Part shown: one piece after another, positions 60,679-64,000 of the stretch
Numbering within the stretch: position 1 is the first letter of the stretch
Layout of the letters: the number at the start of each line of letters is the position of its first letter
NCBI RefSeq assembly: GCF_010672525.1
Contig: NZ_JAAHGH010000021.1
Span: forward strand, 37,341 to 101,340
Origin: Okeania sp. SIO2B3
Lineage (GTDB): Bacteria; Cyanobacteriota; Cyanobacteriia; Cyanobacteriales; Microcoleaceae
Reading direction: 5' to 3'
DNA: 64,000 nucleotides
Position numbers and translations under genes: made by a program
The notes under the pieces: model-generated
What the model saw: the letters and a program-made list of their open reading frames with translations, nothing else
What the model was told of the DNA's origin: nothing
Databases searched by the model: none

Positions 60679-61238
60679 GGTTTTTGTTTAAGTATTAAAT
60701 AAGGTACAAATTCACGGAAGTCAAAAGTCAAAAGTCAAAAGTTAAAAGTAAGATTTAACCGCTTCACGGAAGTCAAAAGTTAAAAGTTAAAAGTAAGATT
60801 TAACCGCTTCACGGAATTCAAAAGTCAAAAGTTAAAAGCTGGTGGGGAATTAAACCCATAAAAAAACTTTTTCCTCTTCCTGTTCTGTGTTCCCTCTTGA
60901 CTCAGTAGCAAGGTTTTGTTGGGTTGATCTTTGATATAAGCTACGCTAGCACTACCGTACCGCTACTTGGTGTGCAAGCTACAACCCAACCTAAATTTTT
61001 AGGCGTGTCAGTCTACTACATTAATATCATGTCCGGAGAATAGCGTAATAGAAAACTTTCTCCTCCTCCTCTTTCTTATTCTTGCCTCCTTCCTGACTCT
61101 TCCCTAGTTATGTATAACTATTGTACCGGAATAATACAGCAAGGAACAAGTTGATGTTTGATATAGACTGCTGATGAACCGTAGCCAAAAATGCTTTTCC
61201 TACTGTTGCCTGTTGCCTGTTGCCTGTTGCCTGTTATT
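60679..61238. other. Intergenic with short tandem repeats
   Basis: From 60711 to about 60842 are about three tandem copies of a 45-53 bp unit (TTCACGGAAGTCAAAAGT... AAGTAAGATTTAACCGC), itself made of AAAAGTC/AAAAGTT steps. Near 61023 is ATATCATGTCCGG, and near 61204-61230 TGTTGCCTGTTGCCTGTTG. No gene. Confidence 0.6.
60711..60842 (+). repeat. Short tandem repeat, about 50-bp unit, three copies
   Basis: Units begin TTCACGGAAGTC (third copy TTCACGGAATTC); the first two end AAGTAAGATTTAACCGC. They differ in the number of AAAAGTC/AAAAGTT steps. Confidence 0.75.
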
Positions 61239-63047
61239 TTACAATAAATCATCATCTAATCCTGGTCTTGGCATTGGCAAAATTTTCGATTTATTGAGCT
61301 GTCGCAACCAAACCCAACCGAGAACTCCAATAATTAGGAAGATCCAGCCAATGTTTGGCTTGAGCAACAGAAAGCCACCAGTTGCCAAAAGTGCCCCAAA
61401 TAATAATAGTATAGATGCGAGTACCTTTTGTAAATCTTTTCCTAAATCCTGTGCTGGAGATAAACCTGTTTTCATCCTTTGCTGTTTCCAACCAGGGCCA
61501 CCGGGAAGTGTTCGTCGATAAAATTCCTCTAAAGTTGCATCAGACTCTCGTGGGGTTAGAAACATTGCTGTTACCCAGAGTAATGTTACGGTGCCAGTAA
61601 TAAACATAATTCGCAAACCAAAGTCTTCTATTTTGAAAGCAGGAACTAAACTTGTTGTCATTCCTACAAAGAAACTAGCGACAATAGCGGTTAATTCTGC
61701 TGCTGCATTCACCCGACACCAAAACCAACGTAAAATTAATACTAATCCCGAACCTGTTCCGATGGCTATTACTAATCTAAATACTGTGGCTACATCTGTT
61801 GCTAAAAATGCTGCAATTCCTCCTAAAACTGTTACTAATAAAGAAGAAAGTCGCCCTACCAAAACTAATTGTGGTTGAGTCGCATCAGGTTTAATAAATC
61901 TTCTATATAGATCGTTAGTAATAAAAGAAGCTCCCCAGTTAATTGAGGTAGAAACTGTACTCATAAATGCGGCGACTAAAGAGGCAACAACTATACCTAA
62001 AATTCCTGGGGAAAGAAATTCAATCATTAATTTGGGATAACCCAATTCTCGGTCTTCTAAATTAGGGTAAATTACAATGGATGCTAGAGCTACTAAAATC
62101 CAAGGCCAAGTTCTAATAACATAATGCATGATATTAAATAACCAGGCTGCTTTTTCTGCTTCTGTTTCATTTTTAGCTGCGGCAAATCTTTGTACAAATT
62201 CTCCACCTCCATCACTTCGTCGCCAAGACCACCATTGAAGAGCAATATAAGCAAAAAATGTACTGGAAGTTATGCCTGCTGTTTTACTAAAATTAATCAA
62301 AGCATCGCCATTTTTACCAATAGTTAAAGGTGAAATGGATAAAATGTCTTTATCTGGCATTACTTCGGGAACTTTTGTAATTAATTCTTGGATTCCTCCC
62401 ACACTATTAACAGCAAAAAAGGCGACAATAATTGCTCCAAATAGTGCTAAGAAAAATTGGAAAAAGTCTGTGGCAACTACTCCCCATAAACCGGATAAAC
62501 CAGCATAAATTAATACAAAAATACTGACACCAATAACGCTTAGTAATTTGAGATTATTTTCACTAGCATCAATGCCTAAATTTTGCCAAATTTCTAATGC
62601 TTCGACAACTTTAACCATCGCCAACATAGCATAACCAATGGCAATACAATTCATGGGAATAGCAAATATAAAAGCTTTAACTCCTCGGAGAATAGCCGCC
62701 ATATTTCCACCGTAACGAAGTTCAGTTAATTCTGCATCAGTAATAACTTCGGAACGTCGCCACATTCTGGCAAAAATATAAATCATTATGACATGGGAAA
62801 TACCAAAAATCCACCATTCCCAATTACCAGCAATTCCTCGGTTAGCTACAACTCCAGTTATATAGAGAGGAGTATCTATAGAGAAAGTTGTAGCTGCCAT
62901 ACTTGTACCAGCTAACCACCAAGGAAGTGATCGTCCAGAAACAAAGAAGTCTGCTAAACTTTTTGAACCTTTGCGAGAAAGATATAGTCCCATCCACATT
63001 GTTAAGATGAGATATATTAAAACAATTAGCCAATCAATTAGTTGCAT
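61239..63047 (-). CDS. Sodium:solute symporter family protein, 602 aa
   Basis: SSS-type (LeuT-fold) transporter with 13 or more membrane helices. N-terminus MQLIDWLIVLIYLILTMWMG, then SLADFFVSGRSLPWWLAGTS (family motif), AATTFSIDTPLYITG, the Na-site-like region SFITNDLYRRFIKPD, and GTGSGLVLILRWFWCRVNA. Relatives import sugars, carboxylates or osmolytes with Na+; the substrate is unknown. Start at ATG 63045-63047 places the first helix at the N-terminus; the frame is open 17 codons upstream without family similarity. Monocistronic. Confidence 0.92.
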   Translation of the reverse strand: MQLIDWLIVLIYLILTMWMGLYLSRKGSKSLADFFVSGRSLPWWLAGTSMAATTFSIDTPLYITGVVANRGIAGNWEWWIFGISHVIMIYIFARMWRRSEVITDAELTELRYGGNMAAILRGVKAFIFAIPMNCIAIGYAMLAMVKVVEALEIWQNLGIDASENNLKLLSVIGVSIFVLIYAGLSGLWGVVATDFFQFFLALFGAIIVAFFAVNSVGGIQELITKVPEVMPDKDILSISPLTIGKNGDALINFSKTAGITSSTFFAYIALQWWSWRRSDGGGEFVQRFAAAKNETEAEKAAWLFNIMHYVIRTWPWILVALASIVIYPNLEDRELGYPKLMIEFLSPGILGIVVASLVAAFMSTVSTSINWGASFITNDLYRRFIKPDATQPQLVLVGRLSSLLVTVLGGIAAFLATDVATVFRLVIAIGTGSGLVLILRWFWCRVNAAAELTAIVASFFVGMTTSLVPAFKIEDFGLRIMFITGTVTLLWVTAMFLTPRESDATLEEFYRRTLPGGPGWKQQRMKTGLSPAQDLGKDLQKVLASILLLFGALLATGGFLLLKPNIGWIFLIIGVLGWVWLRQLNKSKILPMPRPGLDDDLL

Positions 63048-63322
63048 AAATTTGTGTTTAATTAGGAATCTGTGTGTTTGTGACTGTTTTTTGAGCACAT
63101 AGTTTCAAGTTTAAGAATATCATAGATTTTTGTAGATAAATTTACTGTTTATATTATTTATTTAGATCTAATTTTTTTATCCAAAGTCAGCAAAATATTA
63201 GGGTTTTTATCTGTCAAGTTTCTTAGTAAGTAAGTAAAATTAATTTTATATTTATGAAAAGGAATAATTAATTGGCAAGTTATGTATTTGAAGGTGAAAA
63301 AATCATAATATTAGGCAGGTTT

Positions 63323-63570
63323 CATTAATGGATAATGGATAATTGATAATTACCTCTGGTTAAAACCGCTCTTGATTGAATACAAGGAATATTTTCTTTT
63401 CTTGGTCGATTGGATATGGCGAGGAAACCTCGCCATCCCACCCTACGGGAAGCTGCGCTTTACATGTTGCGTAGCAAAACGACCGCTTTTTTTTCCCTTA
63501 AAAGGGGCGGCTTTAAACCAGAATTATTTAATTATTAATTATTAATTATTAATAATTAATTATTCGGTAA
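63323..63570 (-). repeat. Dispersed AT-ended repeat, copy R6
   Basis: Inverted orientation relative to R1/R3. CATTAATGGATAATGGATAA at the left; core with CTTGGTCGATTGGATATGGC, GAGGAAACCTCGCC, CCACCCTACGGGAAGCTGCG and CGACCGCTTTTTTTTCCC; right end ATTAATTATTCGGTAA. Confidence 0.8.
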
Positions 63571-63807
63571 ATTAAGTAAAAACCTATAAAAAAATAATAT
63601 TAGTAATAAATAATGATTCTATCAACCATAATAAAAAACTTTAAAGCGACAAAAATCAATAGAATAATAATGATGAAAAATATTCTTTTTTCCGAAAAAT
63701 TGTGGTCTAAATCCTCCCCTTTTAAGGAGATAAAAAAGAGCATCTTCCTTATGTAAAGCCTCCTTATTGCAGAGGTACTGATAACTGATAACTGGTAAGC
63801 ATTCAGC

Positions 63808-63954
63808 TATAGCAATCAGGAATCAGTTGTGAGAATTTAAGTGTTCCTTAAAAGTACAGAATATAGCAATTATTACATTCATCTGATACGTTTTTCTCTG
63901 TTGCCAGTTGCCTAAAAGTTTCCAATATCTCACAACTCAAATCATATTGCTATA
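63808..63954. repeat. TATAGCAAT inverted-repeat element, 147 bp
   Basis: Left end TATAGCAATCAGG...GTTGTGAGA and right end TCTCACAACTCAAA...ATTGCTATA are 27-bp inverted repeats with a few mismatches. Non-coding interior. The terminal TATAGCA recalls the TATAGCAG family, but the cores differ. Confidence 0.7.
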
Positions 63955-64000
63955 TTAGCTGTCAGCTATCAGCAACAAGACTCTCCCATATAGGATAGTG

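Larger units (their letters stand above)
63048..64000. other. Intergenic end of window, repeats only
   Basis: No gene seen. Contains the R6 AT-ended repeat (63323-63570), a further TTTTAAGGAG/CTCCTTAT remnant (63715-63770) and an inverted-repeat element (63808-63954). Confidence 0.6.

Overview
The window looks like the chromosome of an AT-rich, filamentous-type cyanobacterium. Evidence: many HIP1 octamers (GCGATCGC), the cyanobacterial form of RNA polymerase omega, DUF1818 and DUF2288 proteins, a plsX-fabH-fabD-plsC lipid cluster, a giant Ser/Thr-kinase/ATPase/GAF/histidine-kinase fusion, IS200/IS605 and IS607 genes, and long intergenic stretches full of small mobile repeats. The low coding density and repeat load recall marine Oscillatoriales such as Trichodesmium or Okeania, but the sequence alone does not prove the genus.

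Layout. 1-9 kb: the start of a flavin monooxygenase and a small unknown gene, a dead C2-TPR gene, the 1769-residue kinase fusion, and a histone-deacetylase-family amidohydrolase. 9-17 kb: housekeeping singletons (PPP phosphatase, L,D-transpeptidase, KDPG-type aldolase, SGNH esterase, rpoZ, DUF1818, tRNA-Pro, YdcF, DUF2288). 17-24 kb: plsC, a dead phosphate-binding-protein gene, fabD, fabH and plsX; these make the first acyl chains and acylate glycerol phosphate. 24-33 kb: a transposon zone (IS607 tnpA, IS605-type tnpA plus broken tnpB, an intact tnpB) with a D,D-carboxypeptidase, a beta-hydroxyacid dehydrogenase, a PD-(D/E)XK-like protein and a 1.5 kb tandem array. 33-41 kb: a truncated transposase next to an ammonium-transporter remnant, a sugar-binding lipoprotein divergent from a formylglycine-enzyme-fold protein, and three STAND/AAA-type ATPases in a row. 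41-51 kb: tldD, a histidine kinase, an ADP-ribosyltransferase-fold protein, a second tandem array, a FGGY sugar kinase and a nucleoside/sugar-type double ABC ATPase. 51-64 kb: repeat-rich spacers with a RibD-like reductase, a DUF4209 protein, DUF1993, a thioesterase remnant, a GTPase, an AI-2E family permease, a GNAT enzyme and a sodium/solute symporter.

Most striking region: 46.25-47.67 kb holds eight tandem units of about 170 bp. Each has its own promoter-like TACAAT box and, 11-15 nt further on, a short hairpin ending in a T-run. One unit carries a compensatory base-pair change in the stem. This looks like a tandem array of tiny non-coding RNA genes, comparable in architecture to the NsiR1 array of heterocystous cyanobacteria. 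A second, unrelated array (28.2-29.7 kb) repeats a near-consensus sigma-70 promoter (TTGCAT, 17 nt, TACTAT) followed by a GC hairpin five times.

The spacers also contain several families of short terminal-inverted-repeat elements. Some of these supply the stop codons or flanks of neighbouring genes, for example fabH; the tandem array likewise supplies the stop of the FGGY kinase.
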